64,000 nucleotides of DNA, from assembly GCA_002011165.2 (NCBI GenBank), contig MTMI02000011.1, positions 123,546 through 187,545 of the forward strand, read 5' to 3'. Of this stretch, positions 1-8,452 are shown piece by piece. The first letter of the stretch is position 1, and each line of letters begins with the position of its first letter. The notes below the pieces were generated by a model that saw only the letters and a program-made list of their open reading frames with translations, was not told the origin of the DNA and ran no database searches. The translations under genes were made by a program, and so were the position numbers. This stretch comes from Candidatus Mnemosynella biddleae. Its GTDB lineage: Archaea; Halobacteriota; Archaeoglobi; Mnemosynellales; Mnemosynellaceae.

Positions 1-200
1 CCCCCTGTTTCGAAGATTCCTGTGTAAGCTTCTCTTACAAGAACATCGAGATGTGAGCTTCCGGGATGACTCTCGCCGAAAACACTCTCCACAAGCACAT
101 GGGGTTTCTCAAGATCCTCCTCACTCCAGTTCATCCCCATTCTCAGTGCATCGAACTGGCGCCAGATTTTCCTTATTTCGGCTGATCTAGTTTTTTTCAT
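1..200 (-). CDS. IlvD/Edd-family dehydratase, N-terminal fragment (cut by window edge)
   Basis: The leftward reading frame from the ATG at 198-200 stays open to the window edge and gives 66 residues. They contain GMNWSEEDLEKP and FGESHPGSSHL, which resemble the N-terminus of the dihydroxy-acid / sugar-acid dehydratase family (Fe-S dehydratases). A GGTGA ribosome site lies just before the ATG. The gene follows a DapA-family aldolase on the same strand with a 55-bp gap that contains a TTTAAATTC box, so it may also have its own promoter. Beside an aldolase, a sugar-acid dehydratase role is as likely as branched-chain amino-acid synthesis. The C-terminal catalytic part is not visible. Confidence 0.7.
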   Translation of the reverse strand, partial: MKKTRSAEIRKIWRQFDALRMGMNWSEEDLEKPHVLVESVFGESHPGSSHLDVLVREAYTGIFETG

Positions 201-255
201 AAAACTTCACCAGTAAAAAATTAGGAAGGAAGAAGAATTTAAAATCTTCTCAGTT

Positions 256-1134
256 TCAGTTTATCAATCCAAGATCTTTGAGCACAGACTTTATGAATTC
301 TTTATCTTCTTCGCTGAGATGAGTTGGTCTTCTTGGATATCCCACAGGTGCTCCAAGAAGCTCACCCGCATATTTCAAACCAGCTGGAAAAACTCCACGA
401 CCAACAACTTTCACAAATTTGGCAAGCTTTTTCTGGTATTCAAGAGCTTTTTGGAGATCTCCCTTCTTGAAGGAATTATAGATCTCTATCGTGTATTCAG
501 GAATGACATTTGGAGTTCCAACCATCCCTCCCTCTGCTCCTACTGCAAGGGATGGGAGGAGAGCAATATCTTGGCCCTGAAGTAAACTGAAATCATCTGG
601 AACCTCCGAGGCTATTGCTGCGAAATACATCATGTCTCCACTGCTATCCTTCAACCCACAAATTATCCCATCTTCAGCAAGCTTCAAAACAGTGTCCACA
701 GGGATCGAGTATCCAACGAACTGCGGGATGTTGTACGCGAAGAGCGGGAGGTCAATCTTAGAGAGATCCTCGTAATATTTGTAGAGACTCTCTGCATTCT
801 GAGGTGCATAATATGGTGCAACCGCAAGTATCGCATCGCATCCAACATCCTTTGCATACTTTCCAAGTTCCTTAGCCATCTCAGTTCCAGTGTATCCCAC
901 TCCAGGAATCACAGGAACTCTCCCATCAGTTTGCTCCACAACAGTAGAAATGCATCTTTTTTTCTCTTCTTCATTCATTGTGTAGAACTCTCCAAGGCTT
1001 GCAAGCGGAAAGACTCCATGAACGCCTCCTTCAATCAGAAAGTCAACAAGTTTCTTTAACTTCTCCTCATCAAGCTTTTCATCTTTGTCAAACGGAGTTA
1101 CCATCGGGACTATTATTCCTTCAAACTTAGCCAT
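256..1134 (-). CDS. DapA-superfamily aldolase/synthase (dihydrodipicolinate synthase-like)
   Basis: This is a class I aldolase of about 292 residues. The Schiff-base lysine is in GLKDSSGD (K162) and the catalytic tyrosine is in FAYNIPQ (Y134). The carboxylate-binding loop reads ASLGE (45-49), where true dihydrodipicolinate synthases carry two threonines (GTTGE), so a 2-keto-3-deoxy-sugar-acid aldolase or related lyase fits better. The start at 1134 is chosen over an upstream ATG because a GGGGGA ribosome site lies just before it. The next gene on this strand is an IlvD/Edd dehydratase, and a phosphotriesterase-family hydrolase is divergent, which suggests a short sugar-acid pathway. Confidence 0.85.
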   Translation of the reverse strand: MAKFEGIIVPMVTPFDKDEKLDEEKLKKLVDFLIEGGVHGVFPLASLGEFYTMNEEEKKRCISTVVEQTDGRVPVIPGVGYTGTEMAKELGKYAKDVGCDAILAVAPYYAPQNAESLYKYYEDLSKIDLPLFAYNIPQFVGYSIPVDTVLKLAEDGIICGLKDSSGDMMYFAAIASEVPDDFSLLQGQDIALLPSLAVGAEGGMVGTPNVIPEYTIEIYNSFKKGDLQKALEYQKKLAKFVKVVGRGVFPAGLKYAGELLGAPVGYPRRPTHLSEEDKEFIKSVLKDLGLIN

Positions 1135-1185
1135 TTTATCTTCCCCCAGATTCATTAGGGAATTCATCTTAAATATATCTTGGCG

Positions 1186-1197
1186 TCAACATGTTGA
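1186..1197. promoter_or_regulatory. Palindrome TCAACATGTTGA between divergent promoters
   Basis: A perfect 12-bp palindrome lies between a leftward TATA-like box (about 1169-1179) for the aldolase gene and a rightward TTTAAAAG box (about 1210-1218) for the phosphotriesterase-family gene. A related half-site, AATGTTGT, recurs near 1234-1242. The position suits an operator controlling both directions. No regulator gene is adjacent, so the binding protein is unknown. Confidence 0.4.
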
Positions 1198-1251
1198 GCT
1201 TCGGGAAAATTATTTAAAAGCCGATGAAGAACCAAAATGTTGTGATTTAAA

Positions 1252-2307
1252 ATGAGCGTTATTACCGTTCTCGGAGAGATAAATGAGGAAGATCTTGGGC
1301 CAACTCTGATGCATGAGCACATCCTTGTGGATTTCAGATGTGCTTTTCTTCCACCAGAGGAGACAAGTTGGAAGAGGAGAGCTTATGAAAAGATCTGTTT
1401 GGAAAATCTCGGATGGATCAGATACAATCCACGGAGTAATCTCGACAACTTATTGCTGGATGATGAAGAAGTGGCGATTAAAGAGGTTTTGGAGTTCAAA
1501 GCATTTGGAGGAGGAACTATCGTAGATGTTACGACAGTGGGAATAGGAAGAGATCCGATTGCTCTAAGAAGAATTTCGGTACTCACGGGAGTGAACATCG
1601 TTATGGGAGCAGGATTATACATGGGAGCAGGATTTTACACCGCGGAGGACTATCCGAGAGAGGTTCGAGAAAAGAGTGAAGAACAGATCGCCAAAACCAT
1701 AATAGAAGAGATAAGAGAGGGAGTTGGGAGCACGGGGGTTAGAGCTGGAATTATAGGAGAGCTCGGATGCAGTTATCCGCTTCACGAAAATGAAAAGAAG
1801 GTTCTCCGAGCTGCTGTTACCGCTCAGGAGGAGACAGGAGCCTCTATTTCAATTCACCCTGGAAGGGACGAGAATTCTCCTTTTGAAATTCTCGATGTTT
1901 TGAAGGATGCTGGAGCAGATCTCTCGAGGGTGATCATGGGACACGTTGACAGAACTATATTCTCTGAAGAGCATCTCAGAGACCTCGGAAAAATTGGATG
2001 CTTCATTCAATATGACATGTTTGGTCTCGAGACTTCGTATTATGCTTTTAATCCCGCTGTTTACATGAGAAACGATGAGCAGAGAATGCAGGAAATTCGT
2101 CAACTCATAAAGTGGGGATACGGAGATCAAATAGTCATCTCTCATGACATCTGCATGAAGATGAGATTGAAAAAATACGGGGGGCACGGGTATTCCCATA
2201 TTCTCGAAAACATAGTGCCAAGAATGAGAATGAGGGGTTTCAGTGAAGAGGAGATAAGAAAGATTCTCATCGAGAATCCAAAGAGAGCTCTGAGCATCTC
2301 TCAGTAA
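1252..2307 (+). CDS. Phosphotriesterase-family metal hydrolase (possible lactonase)
   Basis: This is a 351-residue amidohydrolase-superfamily TIM barrel. The metal ligands can be read in order: H21 and H23 (MHEH), the bridging position at E170 (GELG), H202 (IHPGR), H231 (GHVDR) and D299 (SHDI). Glutamate instead of carboxylated lysine at the bridge is typical of the phosphotriesterase-homology branch rather than of true organophosphate hydrolases. Members of this family include lactonases. The divergent aldolase and dehydratase suggest a sugar-lactone substrate, which is inference. The 3' end overlaps the convergent kinase gene by 7 bp. Confidence 0.8.
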   Translation: MSVITVLGEINEEDLGPTLMHEHILVDFRCAFLPPEETSWKRRAYEKICLENLGWIRYNPRSNLDNLLLDDEEVAIKEVLEFKAFGGGTIVDVTTVGIGRDPIALRRISVLTGVNIVMGAGLYMGAGFYTAEDYPREVREKSEEQIAKTIIEEIREGVGSTGVRAGIIGELGCSYPLHENEKKVLRAAVTAQEETGASISIHPGRDENSPFEILDVLKDAGADLSRVIMGHVDRTIFSEEHLRDLGKIGCFIQYDMFGLETSYYAFNPAVYMRNDEQRMQEIRQLIKWGYGDQIVISHDICMKMRLKKYGGHGYSHILENIVPRMRMRGFSEEEIRKILIENPKRALSISQ

Positions 2308-3200
2308 AGCTCGCTGAGAAGCCTCTCTATAATCCTGTTGGTAATCCTTTCAACAACTTCATCAAGGTTATATGATTCTATCACCTCAACACCGTTCTTT
2401 TCAGCTTGAGAAACAATATAGTCGTGAATCACCCTAATTTCTTCAAAGTGCTCCAGATAATATTCTGCAGGTCTTTTTAAATATGTCTCCTGAGCTCTGA
2501 GTATAAATCTCTCTTTGTGCCTTTCTGGATCGCCCATTTTCAGTGTGAAAATGAAGACATAGGGTTTTTCGAGATACTCCTTTTTTATGAATCCTGGTAC
2601 AACGTGAATGCCCTCTATTATTATGCTTATTCCCTCTCTTATTGCTCTCTCCATCACAGCTTCAATCACAACACTGACGAATCTCATCTGATCCTCGAAA
2701 CCGGAGATTATCTTCTCTTTGTCACTTCTGAAAACCGAAGTTCTCATGGCTCTCCAAGCCAAAAAAGAAGATTCGTAGAGAGTAGGGAGAAGCTCTTTTG
2801 AGAGAACTTTTCTCATAACTTCTCTGAGCATATCTGTTCCTATGACATTTCTTATCCCCAGTCTCTGAGCGACCTGAAAAGCAGTTGTGGAGCTTCCAAC
2901 TCCTGAAGCTCCTCCGATGAGGATGATGATTGGCTCTTGCTGTCTTCTTTTGCTATCCCACCACTTATATTGAGACGCAGTTCTGAAACTCACCTTGAGA
3001 AGCTTCTCATAAACTCTCCTTCCGAGTTCTTCTACAGTCAGTTCTGTTACTCCTTCTCTTATCAACTCATCCTTTATCTGCTGGGCTATGTGATAGGCTA
3101 TTGATGGCTCCAACCCGAGTTTCGTGAGAGACTGAGACAAAATACTCCTTGAGTACGGAACTCTTGCACCATCCCTAATTATGATGATCTCTTTTGTCAT
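2301..3200 (-). CDS. 2-phosphoglycerate kinase (cyclic 2,3-diphosphoglycerate pathway)
   Basis: The protein has 299 residues. Residues 1-90 look like an ATP-cone domain. A P-loop-like GGASGVGSST follows at 96-105, with serine where the Walker lysine usually stands, then a kinase domain with IIIEGIHVVPG. The overall pattern matches archaeal 2-phosphoglycerate kinase, which makes 2,3-bisphosphoglycerate, the precursor of the thermoprotectant cyclic 2,3-diphosphoglycerate. The cyclizing synthetase is not in this window. The TTTAATAAAAG sequence at about 3228-3238 can serve as a TATA box for this gene, and on the other strand for dtdA. Confidence 0.8.
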   Translation of the reverse strand: MTKEIIIIRDGARVPYSRSILSQSLTKLGLEPSIAYHIAQQIKDELIREGVTELTVEELGRRVYEKLLKVSFRTASQYKWWDSKRRQQEPIIILIGGASGVGSSTTAFQVAQRLGIRNVIGTDMLREVMRKVLSKELLPTLYESSFLAWRAMRTSVFRSDKEKIISGFEDQMRFVSVVIEAVMERAIREGISIIIEGIHVVPGFIKKEYLEKPYVFIFTLKMGDPERHKERFILRAQETYLKRPAEYYLEHFEEIRVIHDYIVSQAEKNGVEVIESYNLDEVVERITNRIIERLLSELY

Positions 3201-3251
3201 TCTCGTCAGAAGGGTTAACTATTTCTTTTATTAAATTCTGTGGTGATGAAC

Positions 3252-4430
3252 ATGCTCCTAGTATATTATTCTGAAGATCCCGCAGGAAGAAATATAGCAT
3301 CTCAACTTCTGAAGCTCGGAGAGTGGAGAAGAGAAGGAGACTTCTTTGTGAATGGAGATTATCATCTCTTGGAGGTTGGTGAGAGAATATCAGAGATGGA
3401 GAGATTTGAAGCAAAGAGTTTCGGAGACTTCTCTTCGATGTTGGCTCTCTCAAGACATGCCTCAAAAACCGGTTCGAAGGTTGTGACAACTCATTTCACG
3501 GGAAGACTCTCAAAAGAGGAAAAAGAGCTCTCCCTCTCTCTTCCAGCACCAGACCTTCAGCTCTCGCTTATGAAAGCTCTTAAAGAGAGAATCTCTTCAG
3601 ATTATCCACTCTCATTAGAGTGCACGCATCATGGACCGTATGAAACCGATGTGCCATCTCTTTTTGTGGAGATAGGGAGCACGGAAAGAGAATGGGAAGA
3701 CAGAAAAATTTCTAGAGAAATAGCTACCGCTATCATGGAGCTTAAGATTGAGAAACCAAGAATCGTGTGTGTGGGATTTGGAGGAGGTCACTATGCACCG
3801 AGACAAACAAAATTGCTTTTGGAAAGCGAGATTGCTTTTGCTCACATCATTCCAAATCACAGGCTAGAGGACTTGAATGAGAGGAATGTGAAGAAAATTT
3901 TTGAGATCTCTCAAACAGATTTTTGCTATGTGGACAGAAAATCAATGAAGGGGGATATGAGAAGATTTTTGGATGAGCTCTTAAAAGATTATATTCAAAT
4001 TTCGGAAGGAAATCTCAGAGTTAGACCAGAAAGTGAAGTTTATCGAAGGATCATCAAGAGGATTGAAGACCCGGTGCTAACAGAAAGAGTTAATGAGACC
4101 TCTCAGGAATTTCACGAATTCTCTTCAGAATTCTTCAATATCGCCATGAGCGTTGACTCAGAGAGGGTTAGAGAGATTCTCTCAGAGCACTGCGGAGCTT
4201 ACTCCAAAGATGGATCAATTCTCATGTGCAATTCGGAAGACCTCTCCACGATCCTCATCGAAATTCTTGAAATTCTTAAGAAAAGATATTCGATCTCAGT
4301 TGATGATAAGAGCTCTTCCCTGATTCTCATGAGATGTGATGAAGGGGGAAAGGTTATAAATTCTCGTAAATCTAAAGAAGTGAAACTGAAGAGAGGGTTG
4401 ATTGAAGTTCTGAAAAAGGTGGAGATCTGA
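3252..4430 (+). CDS. dtdA: D-aminoacyl-tRNA deacylase, GEK1/DTD2 type, with C-terminal extension
   Basis: This enzyme hydrolyses D-amino acids from mischarged tRNAs. Family signatures are YYSEDPAGRNIA at the N-terminus, VTTHFTG, LECTHHGPYE, EIGSTEREW and FGGGHYAPR. The recognisable core ends near residue 255. About 135 further residues follow that I do not recognise, making this copy longer than the usual core of about 270. The ATG at 3252 is preferred because GGTGAT precedes it with the spacing seen at rpl11; GTG 3240 and ATG 3246 are alternatives. The stop directly abuts the ftsZ start, so the two are probably cotranscribed. Confidence 0.88.
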   Translation: MLLVYYSEDPAGRNIASQLLKLGEWRREGDFFVNGDYHLLEVGERISEMERFEAKSFGDFSSMLALSRHASKTGSKVVTTHFTGRLSKEEKELSLSLPAPDLQLSLMKALKERISSDYPLSLECTHHGPYETDVPSLFVEIGSTEREWEDRKISREIATAIMELKIEKPRIVCVGFGGGHYAPRQTKLLLESEIAFAHIIPNHRLEDLNERNVKKIFEISQTDFCYVDRKSMKGDMRRFLDELLKDYIQISEGNLRVRPESEVYRRIIKRIEDPVLTERVNETSQEFHEFSSEFFNIAMSVDSERVREILSEHCGAYSKDGSILMCNSEDLSTILIEILEILKKRYSISVDDKSSSLILMRCDEGGKVINSRKSKEVKLKRGLIEVLKKVEI

Positions 4431-5519
4431 ATGGAATCGATAATTAGGGATGCATTAAACAGAATGAATTCCGAGAAGGAGAAGCTCCCTGAGGACATGG
4501 ATAAAGAGATCGAAGAGGTTCTCAGGAGCGTCCGAACTGTAATCAAAGTTATAGGATGTGGAGGCGGTGGGTGCAACACCATTCAGAGAATGATGGAAGA
4601 AGGAATATCTGGAGCTGAACTAATAGCTGTGAATACAGATGCTCAACATCTTCTTCACATCAGGGCTCAGAGGAAGATACTTATAGGAAAAAAGCTTACG
4701 AGAGGACTCGGAGCTGGATCAATTCCTCAAATAGGTGAGCAGGCAGCCAGAGAGAGCGAGTCAATTCTCAGAGAAGTTATTGAAGGAAGTGACATGCTCT
4801 TCATAACCTGTGGCCTTGGAGGAGGAACGGGGACAGGTTCAGCTCCAGTGATTGCTGAAATTGCAAGAGATCTTGGAGTTCTTACGATCGCAATAGTAAC
4901 ATTACCCTTTACAGTTGAGGGAGCAATAAGAAGGGCTAATGCAGAAGCCGGGTTAGAGAAGCTGAGAGAAGTTGCAGATACCGTTATTGTCATTCCCAAC
5001 GATAAACTTCTTGAGGTCGCTCCAAAACTCCCTCTTCAAGCTGCTTTTAAAGTTGCGGATGAGGTGCTAATGAGAGCGGTGAAGGGAATCACAGAACTTA
5101 TCACAAGACCCGGTCTTGTCAATCTCGATTTTGCGGATGTGAAAACAGTGATGGAGAACGGAGGAGTTGCAATGATAGGTCTTGGTGAAGGAAAAGGAGC
5201 TGAAAAAGCTATGGAATCTGTAAGAAGAGCTCTAAACAGTCCTCTTCTGGATGTCGACATCTCAGGAGCCAATGCAGCACTGATAAATGTTATCGGCGGA
5301 CCTGATATGACGGTTAGCGAGGCTGAAGAAGTCGTTCAGGAGGTTTATGATCACATCGATCCAGAAGCAAGAGTCATCTGGGGAGCCTCCATAGATCCGG
5401 AGCTTGAAGATACCATGAAGACAATGCTTATAATCACTGGGGTGAAATCACCTCAGATCTACGGTAGATTTAAATCCTCGGTAATAAAAGAATACGGGAT
5501 TGACTTCATAAGGAGGTAA
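4431..5519 (+). CDS. ftsZ: Cell division GTPase FtsZ
   Basis: This tubulin-like GTPase of 362 residues polymerises into the division ring. The nucleotide-binding G-box GGGTGTG is at 130-136, and the T7 synergy loop NLDFADVK, which completes the GTPase site of the neighbouring subunit, is at 231-238. The N-terminus carries a charged tail of about 35 residues before [11 protein letters not shown]. The gene starts immediately after the dtdA stop and is followed by secE and spt5, a gene order common in euryarchaeotes. No internal promoter is obvious. Confidence 0.97.
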   Translation: MESIIRDALNRMNSEKEKLPEDMDKEIEEVLRSVRTVIKVIGCGGGGCNTIQRMMEEGISGAELIAVNTDAQHLLHIRAQRKILIGKKLTRGLGAGSIPQIGEQAARESESILREVIEGSDMLFITCGLGGGTGTGSAPVIAEIARDLGVLTIAIVTLPFTVEGAIRRANAEAGLEKLREVADTVIVIPNDKLLEVAPKLPLQAAFKVADEVLMRAVKGITELITRPGLVNLDFADVKTVMENGGVAMIGLGEGKGAEKAMESVRRALNSPLLDVDISGANAALINVIGGPDMTVSEAEEVVQEVYDHIDPEARVIWGASIDPELEDTMKTMLIITGVKSPQIYGRFKSSVIKEYGIDFIRR

Positions 5520-5526
5520 AGGAACT

Positions 5527-5718
5527 TTGAAGTTATCAACTCCAAAACTTCAGGGGTGGCTTGCAGATTACATAAGAGTGCTGAGAATGGCGAGAAAGCC
5601 AACAAGAGAGGAGTTTAAGATGGTTGCTAAGGTCTCCTTAGTTGGAATTGCGATCATAGGGTTTATAGGATTCCTCATCTATCTCCTCATGGTTGAACTT
5701 CCGAAAATGCTTGGTTAA
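5527..5718 (+). CDS. secE: Protein translocase subunit SecE/Sec61-gamma
   Basis: A 63-residue single-span membrane protein, a component of the SecYE translocon. A positively charged amphipathic region (residues about 10-35, with RVLRMARKPTREEF typical of the family) is followed by one hydrophobic helix near the C-terminus. The start is TTG at 5527, supported by AGGAGGT about 10 bases upstream that overlaps the end of ftsZ. It sits between ftsZ and spt5, as is usual in euryarchaeotes. Confidence 0.95.
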   Translation: MKLSTPKLQGWLADYIRVLRMARKPTREEFKMVAKVSLVGIAIIGFIGFLIYLLMVELPKMLG

Positions 5719-5730
5719 AAGGTGGTCTTT

Positions 5731-6195
5731 GTGGAGGAATCTGATTCAAAGATCTTCGTTGTGAAAACAACAGTCAATCAGGAGAGAGCTGTAGCAAATC
5801 TTATAGCGATGAGTGCCGAAAAGAGAGGATATGATATCAGATCAATTCTCGTTCCAGATGATCTCAGAGGTTATATCCTTGTGGAAGCAGGTTCTCATGA
5901 AGAGGTGGAGTCCTCAATTCAAGGAATTCCTCATGCAAGAGGAGTTGTTAAAGGAAGCACCTCTCTTGGAGATGTTGAGCACTTCCTCACTCCGAAACCT
6001 GCTGTTTCAGGAATTTCGGAGGGTATGATCGTTGAGATCATCTCCGGACCTTTTAAGGGTGAGAAGGCAATAGTGAGGAGAGTTGACGAAGCTCATGAGG
6101 AGATAACGGTTGAGCTTTTCGAGTCGATAGTTCCAATTCCCGTAACTGTTAGAGGGGATCACGTTAGAGTCATCAGCAGAGAAGAGGAGAAATGA
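5731..6195 (+). CDS. spt5: Transcription elongation factor Spt5/NusG
   Basis: Spt5 binds the RNA polymerase clamp (with Spt4 in archaea) and raises processivity. An N-terminal NGN domain covers about residues 5-85 and a KOW domain follows ([15 protein letters not shown], about 105-150). GTG 5731 is preferred as start because GGTGGT lies 5 bases before it; GTG 5722 in the same frame would add three residues. It lies in the run secE-spt5-rpl11. Confidence 0.93.
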   Translation: MEESDSKIFVVKTTVNQERAVANLIAMSAEKRGYDIRSILVPDDLRGYILVEAGSHEEVESSIQGIPHARGVVKGSTSLGDVEHFLTPKPAVSGISEGMIVEIISGPFKGEKAIVRRVDEAHEEITVELFESIVPIPVTVRGDHVRVISREEEK

Positions 6196-6205
6196 GGTGA
6201 TTTGA

Positions 6206-6685
6206 ATGGCAGAGGTTGTTGAGGTTCTAGTTCCCGGTGGAAAAGCAACACCAGGACCTCCACTTGGTCCAGCACTCGGACCTCTCGGAGTGAATGTGAA
6301 GGCGGTTGTGGATAAAATTAACGAGAAAACTGCTGAGTTTGATGGAATGCAGGTTCCGGTGAAGGTAATTGTTCATTCCGACGGCTCTTTCGATATCGAG
6401 GTTGGAGTTCCTCCGACGACAGCACTGATAAAGAAGGAACTGAACATAGAGAAAGGCTCTGGGGAAACTCCAAGGAATGTTGTTGGAAATCTGAGTTTCG
6501 AGCAAGTGATAAGGATCGCGGAGATAAAAAAGGAGAGAATGCTCTCAAACTCTCTTAAAGCGGCTTGTAAGGAAGTAGTTGGCACCTGTCAGTCGATGGG
6601 TGTGACAATTGATGGAAAGCCACCGAAAGAAGTGATGAAGGAGATAAACGAGGGTAAATACGATCACTTCTTTGAGAACCGATAA
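6206..6685 (+). CDS. rpl11: Ribosomal protein L11 (uL11)
   Basis: L11 is part of the GTPase-associated centre of the large subunit. The 159-residue protein starts [12 protein letters not shown] and has the diagnostic [15 protein letters not shown] near residues 16-31. The C-terminal 23S-binding domain follows ([13 protein letters not shown]). The start has GGTGAT four bases upstream, a spacing repeated at other starts in this window. An 80-bp structured gap separates it from rpl1. Confidence 0.97.
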   Translation: MAEVVEVLVPGGKATPGPPLGPALGPLGVNVKAVVDKINEKTAEFDGMQVPVKVIVHSDGSFDIEVGVPPTTALIKKELNIEKGSGETPRNVVGNLSFEQVIRIAEIKKERMLSNSLKAACKEVVGTCQSMGVTIDGKPPKEVMKEINEGKYDHFFENR

Positions 6686-6720
6686 TTTAAAATAGGAGGT
6701 CTCCCTTTCATTCTTCTACT

Positions 6721-6760
6721 TTCCGTAGGAGAACGGAAGTTCGTTTGGACTACGGAGGAA
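6721..6760 (+). promoter_or_regulatory. Structured rpl1 leader, candidate L1 autoregulatory binding site
   Basis: CCGTAG (6723-6728) can pair with CTACGG (6750-6755), closing an inner hairpin GAAC-GGAA-GTTC (6731-6742) with a GNRA-type loop. The internal loop is strongly asymmetric: GA on the 5' side and GTTTGGA on the 3' side. The outer stem overlaps the first two bases of the Shine-Dalgarno GGAGGA (6754-6759). Ribosomal protein L1 is known in archaea to repress its own mRNA through a mimic of its 23S site, in which a short GA faces a longer purine-rich strand. A competing hairpin, TTCCGT (6721-6726) with ACGGAA (6733-6738), is also possible. A TTTAAAATA box near 6686-6694 could be an internal promoter. 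Confidence 0.55.
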
Positions 6761-6765
6761 AGAAA

Positions 6766-7404
6766 ATGGTTGACGAAAAAATTCTCAATGCGGTGAAAAA
6801 AGCGATAGAAGACGCACCGAAAAGAAATTTTGAGGAGAGCGTAGATCTTGCGATTAATTTGAAGGATGTAGATCTAAATAAGCCTCAGAACAGAATAGAT
6901 GAGCAGATAATTTTACCCCATGGGTTGGGAAAAGATATCAAACTTGCAATTTTTGCAAAAGGCGAACTCGCTTTAAAAGCTAAGGAACTCGGGCTGATTG
7001 TCATAGACCCCGATGAGATTGAAGACCTTGCGAAAGATAAGAAGAAAGCGAAAAAACTTGCCTCCCAAGTTGCCTTCTTCCTCTCTGATACCCAATATAT
7101 GCCTCTTATAGGAAGACATCTTGGAGTAATCCTTGGGCCGAGAGGGAAGATGCCGATTCCAGTGCCTCCAAATGCAGATTTGAGCTCAATGGTTGATAGG
7201 TTGAAGAAGACGGTTAGAGTGAGAAGCAGAGGAAATCCCACTTTCCACGTTCCCGTTGGAAGGAGATCCATGCCTCCAGAGAAGATTGCAGAGAACATAG
7301 AAGCGATACTCAACAGAGTTGAGAGCAAACTCGAAAGAGGCTCTCAGAATATCAGATCGGTTTACGTTAAAACTACGATGGGTCCTGCTGTGAGGGTGAT
7401 GTGA
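6766..7404 (+). CDS. rpl1: Ribosomal protein L1 (uL1)
   Basis: This is the L1-stalk protein of the large subunit, 212 residues from the chosen start. Family signatures include KRNFEESVDLAINLKDVD near the N-terminus and LGPRGKMPIPVPPN in the second domain. The ATG at 6766 is chosen because GGAGGA lies 6 bases upstream; a longer frame from TTG 6745 would run through that ribosome site. The leader can fold into a likely L1 target, consistent with feedback control of rpl1-rpl10-rpl12. Confidence 0.95.
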   Translation: MVDEKILNAVKKAIEDAPKRNFEESVDLAINLKDVDLNKPQNRIDEQIILPHGLGKDIKLAIFAKGELALKAKELGLIVIDPDEIEDLAKDKKKAKKLASQVAFFLSDTQYMPLIGRHLGVILGPRGKMPIPVPPNADLSSMVDRLKKTVRVRSRGNPTFHVPVGRRSMPPEKIAENIEAILNRVESKLERGSQNIRSVYVKTTMGPAVRVM

Positions 7405-7405
7405 G

Positions 7406-8416
7406 ATGTTGAGCGAAGCTCGTGAAATTCCTCAGTGGAAGATTGAGGAAGTAAAGAGGATTGAAGAGCTCATGAAGAACTCGAAGGTTGTTGGAGTAGT
7501 CGGAATAAGGGGAATTCCCTCCAGACAGCTTCAGGAAATGAGAAAGTCGCTTAAAGGAATTGCAACACTAAAAGTTTTCAAAAACAGCCTCATAATAAGA
7601 GCTCTGGACAGATGCGATGAGAAACTGAAGGAGCTGAAGAATTTTGTTGAGGATCAAACCGCAATTCTAACTTCTGAGTTAAATCCCTTCAAGCTTTATA
7701 AGATAATTGAATCGACGAAGAGACCTTTCCCGATAAAAGGAGGCCAAGTTGCTCCGAAGGACATCGTGGTTGAAAAAGGCCCAACTTCCCTGAAACCCGG
7801 TCCTGTGGTGGGAGAACTCCAGAATGTTGGAATTCCCGCTGGAATAGATAAGGGAAAGGTTGTGATAAGAGAGACAAAAGTTGTTGCGAAAAAAGGAGAC
7901 ATCGTATCTCATGAGCTCGCTTCCGCTCTCACGAGGCTCGAGATTTATCCGATGGAAGTTGGACTGGATCTCAGAGCGGTCTATGAAGACGGTGTGATTT
8001 TTAAGGCAGAGGATCTGAAGATCGACACACAGAAGGTCTTTTCAGATTTTGCAACTGCTCATCTCAATGCCTTCAAAGTAGCTCTCTTTGCAGCAATTCC
8101 GATGAAAGAGACAATTGTTCCGCTCCTCCAGAAAGCCTTTACTGAAGCGAGAAATCTTGCGCTGAATGCTAGAGTTCTGGAAAGAGATATCATAGAAGAT
8201 CTGCTGAAACTCAGTCATTCCAAAGCTCTTGCTTTAGTCTCTTTGCTTCCCGAAGATGCTCTCGATGAAGAGCTGAAAGGAGTGAAAAGTGCGGTTCCAG
8301 TGGAAACAGTGAAAACAGAGGAGAAAAAGGAAGAGAAGGAGGAAGAAGAAAAAGAGGAGGAGAAAGAAGAGGATGAGGAGGCTGGAATTGCCGGCCTTGG
8401 AGCTTTGTTTGGTTGA
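7406..8416 (+). CDS. rpl10: Ribosomal protein P0/L10 (uL10)
   Basis: This is the base of the ribosomal stalk, which anchors L12 dimers. The protein has 336 residues: an N-terminal rRNA-binding domain, a middle insertion typical of archaeal and eukaryotic P0 (GPVVGELQNVGIPAGI), long C-terminal helices that hold L12, and a Glu/Lys-rich tail ending GIAGLGALFG. The same terminal peptide recurs in rpl12, as expected for stalk proteins that recruit translation factors. GGTGAT five bases before the ATG overlaps the end of rpl1. Confidence 0.97.
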   Translation: MLSEAREIPQWKIEEVKRIEELMKNSKVVGVVGIRGIPSRQLQEMRKSLKGIATLKVFKNSLIIRALDRCDEKLKELKNFVEDQTAILTSELNPFKLYKIIESTKRPFPIKGGQVAPKDIVVEKGPTSLKPGPVVGELQNVGIPAGIDKGKVVIRETKVVAKKGDIVSHELASALTRLEIYPMEVGLDLRAVYEDGVIFKAEDLKIDTQKVFSDFATAHLNAFKVALFAAIPMKETIVPLLQKAFTEARNLALNARVLERDIIEDLLKLSHSKALALVSLLPEDALDEELKGVKSAVPVETVKTEEKKEEKEEEEKEEEKEEDEEAGIAGLGALFG

Positions 8417-8452
8417 ATTTAAGATCAAGAAATTAGGGAGAGGTGTTTAAAA

